Shown: piece by piece, positions 20,310 through 32,133 of the stretch
Layout of the letters: every line of letters begins with the position of its first letter
How positions within the stretch are numbered: position 1 is the first letter of the stretch
Translations under genes and position numbers: made by a program
The notes under the pieces: model-generated
What the model saw: the letters and a program-made list of their open reading frames with translations, nothing else
What the model was told of the DNA's origin: nothing
Databases searched by the model: none
Assembly (NCBI RefSeq): GCF_932274485.2
Contig: NC_065880.2
Coordinates: 79,479,730-79,543,729 of the forward strand
Direction of reading: 5' to 3'
DNA length: 64,000 bases
DNA from: Patella vulgata
Taxonomy: Eukaryota > Mollusca > Gastropoda > Patellidae

Positions 20310-21478
20310 ATATTCATATTAAGAAACTGTTTAATTTATTCACGCTTGAACAAAAGGTAAAATTAAATTAACGGTGCTGAATGTACAGGGTTTAATTTTA
20401 CTAAAAATGAGTGAACGCAACCCTGGGAATGCAATAATACTTCCCATAAGTGGAACTTATTCTAAATCTATTAAGCATGCTTTGCATTTTGCACAACACT
20501 CGTCAATACTCTGTTGTTTACAGAGAGGGCCTAAGTAAGCAATAGGACTCAGTGACGTGGTTTTACATCCCCTTGGTTTCAATGTGGTTTTCAACGATGT
20601 TATCCTAATAGTAATGCTCAAGCCAATACCGTGGCTTATATATGCTAGAAATCAACACAGCCCACACACACACAATATCTCGGTACTGGGAGGAGAGATC
20701 CCTCCCTGTCCCTTCTAGGAATAAAAATATTGGGTTTTGGTGTCCTCTCGGGAATTTTTTCCCCTAGGAAAATCAATAGTCACCACATCCCAGTGTTTAG
20801 GGGGTGGCTGAAAAGAGAAGTGTTAATCAAAGGTTGTGTCAAAATCATCTTCTTTTTTAAACAAAATCACCTTGAAAAATAAATTTAAATTTTCCAGATA
20901 ACTTCTGAATCGACAGATCCGTACACCCTACTTTCAAACCAGATCTTATTATTTTATCTATAAATTACGTAATAAACCATAGCTATCATTAGCATTTAAT
21001 TTAAGCATACGCCTCTATTATCTTATTATAAAGAATCTTTGAAAATTTATTTTGAAGTTTTTAGATAACCTCCTTCCTGCAAGACCCAGAACCAGTTTCT
21101 TCCCATCCTTGTCAAAATATCGTTTTCACGTCTGGCTTTAATGATGTTTGCAATACGGCACGTGCTTCGTGTAAAAGGCTCGTGTCCTAATTTGACCTGT
21201 AACCTCGGCACAGAGCGCCCTCGGGTGATAAGATCCGGTGTGGCAGACAGATGGTAGCACGTGATGTTGTTCCAGCGATAAGATTAGGTATCACAGGTTC
21301 CAACTGAGACGACATTCCTGACATTATAAAATGATGAATTCCTCTTTTAACCGAACTTTAATACCGGCATTTCAGTATGTGGGGATCTTTGTTCAAAATA
21401 ACAAATTCCCGTTCTTAAACATCACTCATGTATCAGAATTGCTAGTGTTACAAATGTGATAAAGAATCTTCGGTATCT
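20310..21478. other. No supportable feature
   Basis: About 1.2 kb of AT-rich unique sequence, with no coding frame of note and no repeat family recognised. Confidence 0.5.
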
Positions 21479-21484
21479 GAAATC

Positions 21485-22174
21485 TATGGCGGTATATTAG
21501 ATTCAAAATTCTAACATGCTATCGTCTAATTTCTTACTTCTACTCATGTAATTTCTAACTTCTATTCATGTAATTTCTAAATTAAGACAATGTATAATCC
21601 AACTTCTTTTTTTTGTTCAGTGTAAATTTTAATTCTGTTTCATCTTATTTTTATAATTAAGACGAAAAATGTCTACTTTACATGTTAAGCATGAAAGTCA
21701 AACAAATTTAGAATTTTGATACTTCTTCTTAGCAACCATCATTATGACGTTTGGTGTCGCCACCGTGTGATCGGGACCATTATGTTGATACCAACGAATC
21801 GCTCTTCGTCAGGTTGAATGGTTTGGCGGAGTGTTGAAATTGAAAACAACATCGAACGTGACATGGTTTGCAAATTGAAATACTATTTCAAATATAAGCT
21901 AAACCGTAAATGTTGTTTAGCTTGTATTTGAAATAGTATTTGCCAACAATATCACGTTCGATGTTGTTTTCAATGTCAGCATCGAGAGCGACAACAAAGA
22001 GAAATAAGATCAAACAGAATTAAAATTTACACTGAACAAAAAAAGAAGTTGGATTATACATTGTCTTTTTGTCTTAATTTAGAAATTACATGAATAGAAG
22101 TTAGAAATTACATGAATAGAAGTTAGAAATTAGACGATAGCATGTTAGAATTTTGAGTCTAATATACTGCCATA
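21485..22174. mobile_element. TATGGNGG foldback element 1, 690 bp, exact 6-bp TSD
   Basis: Left arm 21485-about 21655 and right arm about 22008-22174 are inverted copies of about 165 bp. Termini are TATGGCGGTATATTAGA and its complement TCTAATATACTGCCATA. An inner inverted repeat (ACTATTTCAAATATAAGCTA against TAGCTTGTATTTGAAATAGT, plus ACATCGAACGTGA against TCACGTTCGATGT) makes nearly the whole element self-complementary. The 6-bp direct repeat GAAATC flanks it at 21479-21484 and 22175-22180. Within the arms, ACTTCTAYTCATGTAATTTCTA is repeated two or three times. No coding content. It is a foldback or MITE-type DNA element; the superfamily is not recognised. Confidence 0.88.
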
Positions 22175-22180
22175 GAAATC

Positions 22181-22535
22181 CAAGTCCAAATCATTGCTCC
22201 AGTTTAGTGACGGGTAATGAGAGATAAATGGGAGGGGAACTACCGCTAACTTAACAAAGGCTATATCCTTTTTGGACTGATATCTAGGGCTTGGGAAGGC
22301 AAGGCGCTACAAACCTTGGGATAGGCAACCAAAAGTGACAGCAGGGTTTTGGGTTTGGGGTTTTTGTCTTTGAAAATCATCTTTAATTTGTATGAATGTC
22401 AGTTGATTAACGCTCTTTAGATAGTTTTGGCCTTTCTCTTTAAAAGACAATTTGATGCACAATAACGTACTAATCGACGGTGACGATTTCCATTTCTTTG
22501 ATTTTGATTTTCAGTTGAATACCATCTCGAAACCG
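22181..22535. other. No supportable feature
   Basis: No gene or recognised repeat. Confidence 0.5.
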
Positions 22536-22539
22536 ACTG

Positions 22540-22810
22540 GACCTCCATCTTTCAGCAACAGAAACATAGCTCCCACATCTTTCAGCAACAGAAACTTTGA
22601 TACTCCACAAACCAGCTTTAAGCGACATAATCTTTGGTACTCGACATTCCAGCTTTAAACGACAGAAACTTTGAAATTCTTTAAAACAGAATCAGCGACA
22701 ATCCAGCTTTAAAACAGTGGAAGATCAACAGCCTAGATTTAAAACGAGTGAAACGTTGACACAGTAGCTTTAAATGCCCGACACTCTTAAGACTCCAGAT
22801 TTCAAACAAA
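22540..22810 (+). repeat. Degenerate minisatellite, about 35-40-bp unit
   Basis: Recurring CATCTTTCAGCAACAGAAAC, CCAGCTTTAAGCGACATAAT, CCAGCTTTAAACGACAGAAA and similar units, decaying to the right. A 68-codon frame at 22452-22658 is partly a translation of this repeat. Confidence 0.6.
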
Positions 22811-22861
22811 TGACAATTTTATAATCAGTCCTCCAGAAAAGCATGGGAATTATGTGTACAT

Positions 22862-23043
22862 TTATGACGTGCACGTAAAAGATCCCTTGACAGTTGGAAT
22901 TCGATATAAGAGTAGGCCGTAGCGCCGCTGCCCGGGCAAAATTTCCCTCATAGCACACTGTATGGCGTATGCCCGTCTTCATTAGCCCAGTTTAGGAGCA
23001 GAACAGTAGCATTTTAAACCCCATTTCATTTCATTTCATTTCT
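22862..23043 (+). mobile_element. SINE-B 3' half
   Basis: Begins at ACGTGCACGTAAAAGATCCC and runs through GTAGCGCCGCTGCCCGGGCA to the tail and (ATTTC)4. Very well conserved, so a relatively recent 5'-truncated insertion. Confidence 0.93.
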
Positions 23044-23271
23044 TTTATACCTTAAGACCAGAAAAAAACAATCTTAATACATCTCATTAATAATTATCTT
23101 TTCTGTATCTGCATGGTTAAAAGAATTGTTTTAATTGTAAAGTTTTAGAAATGGTCAGTATTTCATCGATAAATTGATTGAAAAAAGAAAAAAATTAGAC
23201 GAGTTAATTGAAAATTAAATTTAAAAACAAAGATATATTACAAATTACCGGGTGACTGGCCCAATAAAGTA

Positions 23272-23490
23272 ATGAAATGAAATGGGGGATGACTTCTCGG
23301 AGTTTCTGATATATGAGAGAATTATTCGCCTAACAGCGATGCTACGTACAACATAAAGCTCCCGAATTTCGCTTTCCAATTGTCAGAGGATCGTTATCAT
23401 GCTTCCAAAGGTAGACGCCTTTCCGTACCAGGCCTTCTGTGTCCTGCATCACTGACATTGGGAAACCAGGCTGGAAAATCACGGATAACT
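23272..23490 (-). mobile_element. SINE-B, strongly diverged
   Basis: Begins with GAAATGAAATGGGGG; later CAATTGTCAGAGGATCG, CCTGCATCACTGACATTGGG and CTGGAAAATCACGGATAAC mark the core. The middle is decayed. Confidence 0.72.
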
Positions 23491-23652
23491 TTGATACGGA
23501 ACCGACGGAATTCACATTGTTCCAGAGATAATAATAACATTGGTCGTGCACAAGATAAGCTATTCTTATTCTTAGTCATACCCTTGCTATCAAGTATCGT
23601 AAGATTTGATGGGTTGGGATTTTTTTTCGTTTTGAGAGTTTGAAAGGGCCAG

Positions 23653-23834
23653 TTAAAGATGCATTATGTAAGAGCTAAATTTGCCTAATGTAGATCTTTC
23701 GCTTGGCCTTAAATATTATATAAACCATTCATTAGACATTTATTCGCGTCTCATAATCAACTCGTAACAACGGTAGCAATGACAACCGAGACTACACTCG
23801 TTATCTAAATCTTACATAATGCATCATCAGTTAA
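23653..23834 (-). mobile_element. Family C MITE, internally deleted
   Basis: TTAA at 23653 with GATGCATTATGTAAGAGCTA, family body to TAATCAACTCG, then a jump to the far end; TTAA at 23831-23834, preceded by CTTACATAATGCATCATCAG. About 180 bp, both termini kept. Confidence 0.7.
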
Positions 23835-23839
23835 TAATT

Positions 23840-25100
23840 CAGTTTTATATTTCTTCTCAAATATAAAAGATAACATATCAAACAATTATTCGATACATTT
23901 TATTTTGCTTCAGCAACATTAAGTAAAATAGGTTGAAATAATGCCTACCCGTGTGGGCAGCCAAGAGTGTCTTTGCCTCCGCAAGCTGAAACCCCTCGAT
24001 AATAAACAGAAATATTTTTCTCGGGATATTCAGGCTGTGAATAAATGTGGATATACATTTGTGGCTATAACCATTTTCAGAATGATAATCTGACTGAAAT
24101 GAGAATTTATCAAAATGAGGAAATATGACTAAGAAAGGTGCATTGATATCAGGAAATATGTTCTTATCTTAATACCCTGCTTCTTGAAGAACTATATAGA
24201 TAGTCATCAGACTCCCATAGAGAGTACTCCGTAGTTGGATTTCGTTTCGTGCGATGATTCAGAAAAAAGCCCGTCTGAAGTGTATTTGAGTGATCATTGG
24301 TAAAAGATCACTTACCTAATAATCAATTGATGATACTTATGATCCAAGTTGATCTGGAAACAGGTGTGATACTATGAAGTGTATTGGTGCATAGTAAACT
24401 AGTTAATAATAATGCTAATATTTAACGAAGCTTACGTGTCTGTAACTGAAAGCCGGTCCTCTCTCGTTTTTCGTTATATTTTATTTTTCATTCCTAATTT
24501 TATACCTATCCAGACTTAAGAAGAAAATCAGATGTATAAAAAGAAAGAAACGAAAAAAGATCTAACAACTCAGGGGGGTGGGGTGGTCTACAGTACCGCA
24601 CTTCTACCTCTAGCTGGCCGCTCGATCACCTCTGGCTTGCAGTTGTGGTTTTGTGAAGACTTAAATTTATTTTCATTTAAATGCTTAAAAAATACAGATT
24701 TTTAAAGAATTGCTAGTTTGTTTCATTTTTGTTTGTTGTTTGTTTTTTTCATTTCAATGATTCGATTGCAGGTAGCATATAAGGTATATGGTGTAGATTA
24801 CCGGTCGTACAGGTAGTTATTAGCAAAGTTAACACGTTAAAAACAGGTGTATATTTCACCATGTATCAATCACAGGAACACACCTTAGATTGTTGGCTAC
24901 AAGGATGCCCCACTGAGCCTCTATCATTTACACTGACTATCAAAGGTATACTATTTTAGTTTACTTGGTTGCTGGGTATATCTTTCACTTCTATCTCAAT
25001 TTACTGTTATCTTTACCATGATTTAGGTGATACATCAGCGGGTTTTAGTATTAGAATTACTTTGATGGAGAGTGCTTGAGTGTTCGTCTAAGTTACTTTG
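23840..25100. other. No supportable feature
   Basis: About 1.26 kb, AT-rich; no coding or repeat signal beyond short T runs. Confidence 0.5.
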
Positions 25101-25106
25101 ATTTTC

Positions 25107-25329
25107 TGCGTAGGTTGAGAGTTTAAGTGACTAATAAGACAGATTCTTGAAAAAATACGTTTTCAGTTTTAACAGAGTTCCATTTAATAAAGTTTGATGT
25201 AAAGTTCCACGCAGCGTAGGTTGAGAGTTGAGGGGAATAAAAAGATAGCTTCTTTAAAAAAAAATAAGACACGTTTTAAGTTTTTGCAGTGTGTTTCATT
25301 TGATAAAATTTAATTTTAAACTAGACGCT
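25107..25329 (+). repeat. Diverged tandem duplication, about 105-117 bp
   Basis: GCGTAGGTTGAGAGTTTAAG with TTCCATTTAATAAAGTTTGA recurs at 25210 as GCGTAGGTTGAGAGTTGAGG with TTTCATTTGATAAAATTTAA. Confidence 0.6.
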
Positions 25330-25371
25330 GCTGTATGAAGGCATCGGGGTTTTTTGTGGGTGGTTCAGTGA

Positions 25372-25658
25372 GTATATAGTTGATTCACCAACCTGGAGTG
25401 TTCCAATCTAGTTTCCCCATGTCAGTGATGGTGCAGAATTTTAATAAAAACGATTAGTCCTTAGGATAGAACGAAAGAACCGAGGTCCACCTGTTGTACT
25501 TGTTGGCGTATAGGTAAAAGTACATTTGACAGTTGGCATTCGATGAAGAGTGGGAGCAAACGCCGCTGTCCGGGCAAAATGTCCCTTATAGCAAATTGTA
25601 TAGCGTATGCCCACTCTAGTCAACTTGGTAAGACGTTATAACCCCATTTCATTTCGTT
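25372..25658 (+). mobile_element. SINE-B, diverged, shortened head
   Basis: TGGTTCAGTGAGT recalls the A box; the head is then shortened and the core follows (TTTCCCCATGTCAGTGATGG, CGATTAGTCCTTAGGATAGA, CGCCGCTGTCCGGGCAAAAT), with tail GACGTTATAACCCCATTTC. Confidence 0.82.
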
Positions 25659-26099
25659 GTCGTGTCTGAACTCAGTTTGTTGGTCGCTTTGTGACGTGTT
25701 CATACTTTCATACGTATTTCACATTGCCCAGCATTGATTTACAGCAGTAAATGATTGGTTGTTTAAAAGTTTACTAACCAATCGTAATTTGGCACAGAAA
25801 ATCCAACAAAGCTTGTTTTGACGTTTGTTTCATAGAAACGGAAATCCAAGACTTGCGGAAGAAGAGTCCAAACGTTTCTACTTGCTAGATTGTAGAACGA
25901 AAGATATGTAAGAAAATGGGAATCAGAGGAACCGTGGGTTGTTATACAGATGCCTGGCGTATGACTCAACCCGTTCTCACGATATATGTAGGTTTTTTTA
26001 TACTTCTTGCTAATATTACCATCAGTATCTATACACACAGTCAGTATTTGTTAAAATAACACAACATACACACAAAAACATCTACTCGTGTAGGATATC

Positions 26100-26375
26100 A
26101 GAGAGAGAGAGAGAGAGATGGGGTTTAACGTCGACACAAACTATGTTATTTCGGTAATAACATATGGTTCAATTTTACTTCAATAATTCGCTAAAGCGTA
26201 GGGGTCTTTAGCAGTGGGAGGAAACCGGAAGACCCGGAGAAAACCCACGAGGTTGGACAGGCGACCCCACTCCTTGTCACCTACAATCAGGGAATCGAAA
26301 CCACGCCAGTTGACCCAATGACAGACCATATGATACAGCGCGCATGTGCTAACCATTTGGCCATACAACACCCCG
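26100..26375 (-). mobile_element. SINE-A, full length
   Basis: GA tail 26100-26119, GGGGTTTAACGTC with a short deletion, core and head to GCTAACCATTTGGCCATACA. TSD not obvious. Confidence 0.93.
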
Positions 26376-26460
26376 TGAAGGATATCAACACGAACGTGGT
26401 GCTTCCACTGATTTTCTTTGATGTCGTGTACGGGTTAATGTATGATGAATCTACTATAAA

Positions 26461-26590
26461 CCACCGGAGAAAACCCACGAGGTTGGGCAGGTGACCCTTC
26501 TCCTTGGCACGTACAGGCTTGTGATCGAAACCACGACACTTGACTCAGTGACAGAGCTGACGTTCTAAAGCACACGCGTTAGATTCAAGG
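26461..26590 (-). mobile_element. SINE-A core and head, variant subfamily
   Basis: CCGGAGAAAACCCACGAGGT to GTTCTAAAGCACACGCGTTA. It carries the TCTAAAGC variant head also seen near 2290 and 38530. Confidence 0.78.
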
Positions 26591-26599
26591 TTTGCCGCG

Positions 26600-26815
26600 A
26601 AACCGGTAATCTGGATTTCTGAATGATGAAGTCAAATTATAATTCATTATTTTAGAACCGGATCCTTGTCTTAGATCACTGGAAATGGCATTTCCGAGGG
26701 GAGATCAACCGGACCTCTCGTTGTGCGCTTCGCATCATCGACGCTCGCTGCTTGCAGTTTCGTTGCTCGTGCCCCCCTCCCTTCCCATCCATGGTCTCTG
26801 GATTCGCCATTGAAT
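26600..26815 (+). mobile_element. Possible MITE with GGATCCGCC-type end
   Basis: CGGACCTCTCGTTGTGCGCT, TCGCTGCTTGCAGTTTCG and a C-rich block precede CTCTGGATTCGCCATTG, which resembles a widespread invertebrate terminal repeat CTGGATCCGCCACTG as I remember it. The left end is not found, so limits are approximate. Confidence 0.4.
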
Positions 26816-26819
26816 GTTG

Positions 26820-27700
26820 TATTTTGTATATCACACTGCTATCCTCTCCGTGACAGAAATCTTGACCAATATTATGCTCTATCGTCCAGGTTATGGGATG
26901 TTCACAGTCTCCTTCCCGCTTGTGTTTAAAATCTAAAGTAAATAGTCAGCCTCCTGTAGTAAATGTCTTGGCATCCCCAGACCCAGCCCATATCATAGAC
27001 CCTAAAACGAAAATACGAGTATGCAATACAGACGTCTTCGATGTGTATATAGCACCTTACGCACCATTTCATTTCCTTACAGGGTGACGTCGCCGACACG
27101 AAATATTAAAATATTTGACATAATTATTTACTGGATAATGGACGCCACACATGCTTTATCTTCCGGTCTTATAACTCATCACCTTCTCTTACACGTACAT
27201 TCTTATAACTTCCAAAATACACACCATTAGAACATTTATAATCCATCGTTAAATTGGTATTGACGGAATTTACGACGGGAATGTGTTAATAGGGCAGTTA
27301 AGTAATACCCATTAAAGAATTCCAAAACAGGGGGCGATATATAACAAATAAACATCCCTGGTTGTCTTGGTGACGCGTGTCGACGCCACGTGCACTGCGA
27401 GAATATGATATTCTCACGAGATAACTATGAGATAATGGCGGGGACATGCAGTTTTATTTAATTTGATATCCTGTAAAACTCTGTCTAAATACATGGGTTT
27501 TAAGATAAGCAACAGACAGAAAAAAGAAAATATCTTAAGCGTCAAATGATAAACTTACACAGGGGTTCTTTAAATGTCAAGGTCGTATTTTCTGTAATTG
27601 ATATTTTAAAGTAAATCTTCAAGAGAAAATTGTGGTAGAGAAGGAATTCTCTAGAGGTCACTTATAATGTCTGTGAATTGAAATTGGTTTTAATGTCTTA
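26820..27700. other. No supportable feature
   Basis: Open frames of 60-70 codons at 26723-27230 show no recognisable protein. No repeat family seen. Confidence 0.45.
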
Positions 27701-27704
27701 CGTG

Positions 27705-28025
27705 AAGCCGTCGTGGCTCAGTGGGTAACACGGCGGCTCGCTAACATCGAGGTCCCATGTTCGATCCCTGCGGTTGCCGAGAAAGTTCATGGGGATTTTC
27801 CGGCTTGATTCCACCTTGTCAGTGGCGCAGGGCAGAGGGCCTGGCAAGGGACAGCGTATAGTCGTTCGGATGAGACGAAACACTGAGGTCACATGTACTC
27901 ATTGGGGTTCACGTAAAAGATCCCTTGCCAGTTAGAATTCGAGTAGACCGTAGTCGCACACTGTATGGCGTATGCCCGTCTTCATTTGCCCAGTCGGAGC
28001 AGAACAGTAGGACGTTAAACACCAG
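27705..28025 (+). mobile_element. SINE-B, near full length
   Basis: A box CGTGGCTCAGTGGG, B box ATGTTCGATCCCTGC, complete core, and tail GACGTTAAAC that stops at ACACCAGG without ATTTC repeats. About 40 bp after GAATTCGAGTAGACCGTAG is missing. A 160-codon minus-strand frame (27932-28414) is a translation across this and the next SINE-B. Confidence 0.92.
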
Positions 28026-28191
28026 GAAACGATTGAAATCAAAGACATTTTGCCCGTACAGCTTCTTTTCGTCGTACTCTTTTTTCGGGGGGTCAAAACC
28101 TTAGAAAAAAATATATATACATTTAACGTTAAACCAAACATTTCATGAATAAAATAGACAGGAAATGTGTTGTTTTCTTGTAAATGACGAC

Positions 28192-28420
28192 GGGGCCACG
28201 GTAGCTCAGTGCGTAGGAGGCGTGGAACAGCCTTTAGTCGATCGGGTGGCGTGCACGTAAAATAACCATCGCCATTTGGATTTCGCTGAAGCGTAGGCGT
28301 AAAGGAAAGACTCCGCGCAAAGTTGTCCATATACCACTCTGCATGGCGTAAGCCCGTCCTCATTACCCCAGTTGGTGCAGAACGGGAGGAAGTTATCATT
28401 TCAGGTCTGTACATCAGATG
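28192..28420 (+). mobile_element. SINE-B with central deletion
   Basis: Head GGCCACGGTAGCTCAGTGCG, then directly GGCGTGCACGTAAAATAACC; the B box and first half of the core are gone. The 3' part is diverged (GCATGGCGTAAGCCCGTCCT). Confidence 0.82.
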
Positions 28421-28424
28421 TCAC

Positions 28425-28880
28425 TATTACTTATGGCGTTGACTCGTGTTACCAAGTTGTAGAGTTTAGGGCAACCCGGTCTATAGATGTCGCTGGTTCT
28501 ACAAGAGCAATCTATCATTGTCTATTGTATAAATATTTTCTAGCATTTCAAAGACATCTTTTGAAGGTTAGAAATGTTACGTGTATAGTGTGAAAGGTTC
28601 CTCATCTGTTATACTACTCTTGTTTGTATGGTTTGGGCAAATTAATGAGTTTATAAGCGGGGTATGAAAGATCTTTTTAACGGCTAGGGGGTGACTAATT
28701 CAAATAAGGTACATTAATTACCCCACCAACCCCCACCACCACCCCGAAAGGTGAAGGGGGGGGGGCTTGCATCTGATTTTGACCTGCACATATCGAAAAG
28801 AAATAAAGTCTGAAACCATTTTCTTAGCCAAGATCGGAACAAACCCGGAACCTATGGATTAGTGAACCAGTTCTATATAC
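28425..28880. other. No supportable feature
   Basis: C-rich (28720-28745) and G-rich (28755-28766) runs only. Confidence 0.5.
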
Positions 28881-28884
28881 CCGA

Positions 28885-29190
28885 GAGAGTGGATGGATAG
28901 TGGAATAGTTAGCGCGTGCGCGTTATATCATAAGGTCTGTCATTAAGTCAACCGGTGTGGTTTGGATTCCCCCGATGTAAGTGACAAGGAGTAGGGTCGC
29001 CTGTCCAACCTCGTGGTATTTCGCTAGATCCTCCCGTTTCCTCCCACAGCTAAAAACCCCTATTCGGAAGCGAATTGTTAAAATAAAATTGAACCATGTG
29101 TTGGTCCCGAAATGACCTAGTTTGTGTCGAGTGGACGTTAAACTCTCTCTCTCCTTCTCTCTCTCCCTCTCTCTCTTTCGCTCTCTCGCT
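28885..29190 (+). mobile_element. SINE-A, full length, diverged
   Basis: GTGGATGGATAGTGGAATAG head, GGTTTGGATTCCCCCG at the B box, core and GTGGACGTTAAAC followed by a CT/CCTT-rich tail of about 55 bp. Confidence 0.9.
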
Positions 29191-29330
29191 CTCTCACATA
29201 CACACATATATCAACTGAGCCATCATGGCTTCCACATACATGTAGAATGACAATATGATTTATACGTGAAGAAGCAATCCGTTGAGTGGTGATATGATGG
29301 TAGATTTGGTATTATAAACGATAATGAATA

Positions 29331-29560
29331 TGGGCATACGCCATGTAGTTTGCTATGAGGGAAGGTTTGTTGGGAAATGAAATGGGGTTTAACGTCCTTC
29401 TGTTCTGCTCCGAACTGGGCTAATGAAGACGTGCATACGCCATACAGTGTGCTATGCGGGATGTTTGGTCCGGACAGCAGCACTACGGCCTACTCTTATA
29501 GCGAATTCCAGCTGCCAACGGATCTTTTACGTGCATGCGGTGGGGTGGGGCGGAATTACA
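29331..29560 (-). mobile_element. SINE-B 3' half inside an older SINE-B fragment
   Basis: 29331-29370 (GGGCATACGCCATGTAGTTT, GCTATGAGGGAAGG) is an old fragment. From 29371 a second reverse SINE-B begins at its tail and runs to GATCTTTTACGTGCATGCGG, then stops. Confidence 0.82.
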
Positions 29561-29564
29561 TCAC

Positions 29565-30145
29565 ATTGTACATAAAAAAAGACTAAGTAACCTCCATATA
29601 CCAATACTAGACATTAAAGGATTCCACCCCATTCACCCCCACAACCCCCGTCAATTAGCAGTGCTAGTGCACCGTGAATCGTGATTCCTGTTTGCATGTT
29701 GGTAGCAAGGCATCTGTTGTCATGTAAACAAAAATTTCGTTTCGTCAAAAATACATCATTCTATATACAGCTCAAGATACAATTTACTAAGATGAAAGAA
29801 CGGGGTAACCGATATCCGCCCATACCTTTATAACCAGGGTGACATTTGGTTGAGAGTCAGTGGTGTTTCCGACTCGAGAATGTTGGTTCTGAATCATCAA
29901 AAATGTGGGCAAAACACTTGTGTTGTTTACGTGCAATGTACGTGCTTTATGATAATAACGAAGATGCTTGGTTCCAGAAATTTGTAACGATCATAACAAG
30001 TATGGTTATAATCTAAAATGGTGGAAACTGGTGGGTGGCGCCATGTTTGTAGCAGGCGACCAAACGGAAGGGGAAGGGTCAATGGACGGCGGTATTATTA
30101 TTAATACCATATTTCTTAGAAGTACAAAAATTGATACAAAAATAC
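29565..30145. other. No supportable feature
   Basis: A 72-codon open frame at 29968-30186 has no recognisable motif. Confidence 0.45.
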
Positions 30146-30245
30146 CAGGAACCATGCTGATCGCTTCTCGTATTAAAGGGATTTGACCTCATCTAAAACC
30201 ATGCTGGTCGATTTTCATGTTAAAGGGGCGGAACCTCTTCTAAAA
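30146..30245 (+). repeat. About 47-bp tandem duplication
   Basis: ACCATGCTGATCGCTTCTCG...TATTAAAGGG...CCTCATCTAAA recurs as ACCATGCTGGTCGATTTTCA...GTTAAAGGGG...CCTCTTCTAAAA. Confidence 0.7.
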
Positions 30246-30254
30246 TCGAGAGAA

Positions 30255-30365
30255 GAAATCGAGGTTGGGCAGGCGACCCTACTCCTTGTCGCGTACAAGC
30301 TCGAAACCGAAACACGCCACTTGATTCCATGACAGATCTTATGGTCTGAAGCGCGCATGGACACC
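30255..30365 (-). mobile_element. SINE-A core and head fragment
   Basis: AATCGAGGTTGGGCAGGCGA to TTATGGTCTGAAGCGCGC; variant head. Confidence 0.72.
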
Positions 30366-30504
30366 CCACCAATCAGATCATAAAGACCAACCAAGGCGAC
30401 AATACAATCGTAGAAAGTTGTGATCAGACGACTTAGAGGCAATTAGGTTTTTAAAAATTATTTCTTTTTCCAGTCAGCAGAGAAAACAAAATTTTTCGTG
30501 GGGA

Positions 30505-30712
30505 GAGAGGTAAACAAATTGGGTTTAACTTCCACTTAATGCAAACTAAGTCATTTCGAGACTAACACCGGAGAACCAAGATAAACCCCACACGAGGGGA
30601 CGGTGGCGCCTTGTTACGTTCAAGTGTGGGATCCAAACCACGTGACTTGACTCAATGACAGACTATATGTACTAAAACGTAGGTGTAAAACCATTCGGCC
30701 ATCCAACTTTTA
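30505..30712 (-). mobile_element. SINE-A, diverged, core deletion
   Basis: ATTGGGTTTAACTTCCACTT to CCATTCGGCCATCCAACTTT; the AATTATT to TTTAGCAGTGGG stretch is missing. Confidence 0.82.
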
Positions 30713-30753
30713 GTGGAGTTTGTTACTTAAATTGGATGAATATACAGGCATGA

Positions 30754-30970
30754 GAGAGAGTGAAAGAGAAAGGGAGAGAGAGAGAGAGACATTGGGTTTA
30801 ACGTCCACTCAACACACCTAGGTTGTTTCAATTTTATTTCAATAATTCACTTGCTCGTAGGAATCTTTAGCAGTGGGATTCAACCGGAGGAACCGGAGAA
30901 AACCCACGAGGTCGAACAGACGACCCTACTCCTTATCGCGTACAACCATTCCGCCATCCAACCTCCCTAC
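30754..30970 (-). mobile_element. SINE-A with head deletion, 10-bp TSD
   Basis: Tail GTTTAACGTCCACTCAACAC, core, then GCGTACAACCATTCCGCCAT: the B box through the middle of the head is deleted. TSD ACAGGCATGA at 30744-30753 and 30971-30980. Confidence 0.92.
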
Positions 30971-31061
30971 ACAGGCATGAAATATCAGAACTAAAAAGAT
31001 ATCTCGCAAAACCATTGTCCACTTTTAGTTCACTCAAAGAGTATGTGTCAGCCCGTTTAAT

Positions 31062-31066
31062 CTCTT

Positions 31067-31120
<54 letters not shown>
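31062..31120. repeat. Compound (CT)n(AT)n microsatellite
   Basis: About 27 bp of CT followed by about 32 bp of AT. No SINE-A is attached here, unlike most CT runs in this window. Confidence 0.95.
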
Positions 31121-31121
<1 letters not shown>

Positions 31122-31494
31122 TCTTATATGTCTCTTGCTCCAAACATTTAGCCGAAAGGGCAAAGTTGCTATACTGTTTGGCTGGGAAATCCCCATGTAA
31201 CATTTACCAAATGTTTTATCAGAGGAATAGGAAAATAGAATAGTTGTCGATTGATCCACCTGGGTGAGGAATTTCAGGTGGTCTTTGAGGTTGTCTAACC
31301 GCTGGGTTTATTTTCAACAGGTTGTGTCATTTGATCTAATTGGTCGATGAAGAACGATAAAGGTCAGAGCCGCATTGGCCCTGGTATGAAGACAGGGAGG
31401 AATTCCACTGGCAGGATCTTTAAAGATTTGGCGAAACCTTGCCCAAACGTGTTCATTACATACTTATTGAACTCGGTATTGTGTAAGCTGTTTT

Positions 31495-31720
31495 GTGAAA
31501 TGATATGAAATGGGGTTTAACGTCCTGCTGTTCTGCTCCGGCTGGGCTAATGGAGACGGATTTGTGAAATGAATTGGGGTTCAGGATCCTACCTTTCTGC
31601 ACCTAGATAGCGGCGTTAGCCCTTAATTGCCGTCGAATTCCAGCTGCCATAGGCTCCTTTGTATACACGAGACCTCGTTTTTTTGTCTCATCTGAACAAC
31701 TAGACTCTGTTCCTTGGGAT
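31495..31720 (-). mobile_element. Two SINE-B fragments in tandem
   Basis: 31499-31561 is a tail fragment ending GGGCTAATGGAGACGGA; a second tail begins at 31566 (GAAATGAATTGGGGTTCAGG) and continues through CGTCGAATTCCAGCTGCCAT to AACAACTAGACTCTGTTCCT. Confidence 0.78.
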
Positions 31721-31854
31721 ATTCTTTGTTCAGTTAATTCAGCGATGACCAACCCTAGGCATATTTAATGGATGATTGGAAGGGGCGTAATAATAAGCCT
31801 ACACAATATTTTTATCTATTTTATTATTTCATACACAAGTAATAGTTTTCTGAA

Positions 31855-32133
31855 ATGAAATGAAATGGGCTTTAACGTCCTACTGTGCTGCTTCGACTGG
31901 GATAATGAAGACGGGCATACGTCATACAGTGTGCTATGAGGGAAATTTTGCCCAGACAGCGGCACTATGACCTACTCTTATGGCGAATTCCATCTGGAAA
32001 GGGATTTTTACGTGCATGCCAATGTATACACGGTGTCGGTTTTCATCCCATCCGAACGACTAGACAGCTGTCCTTCCCAGGCCCTCCGTCCTGCATCACT
32101 GACAATGGGAAACCACGTCGGAACATCCTGATG
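31855..32133 (-). mobile_element. SINE-B, head-truncated
   Basis: Reverse copy from (GAAAT) tail to CCGTCCTGCATCACTGACAA and GGAACATCCTGATG; well conserved. Confidence 0.92.

Noticed and set aside
27932-28414. 160-codon minus-strand open frame, among the longest in the window
   Set aside because: It spans two SINE-B copies and the gap between them; TGIRHTVC is a translated SINE-B tail block seen at many sites.
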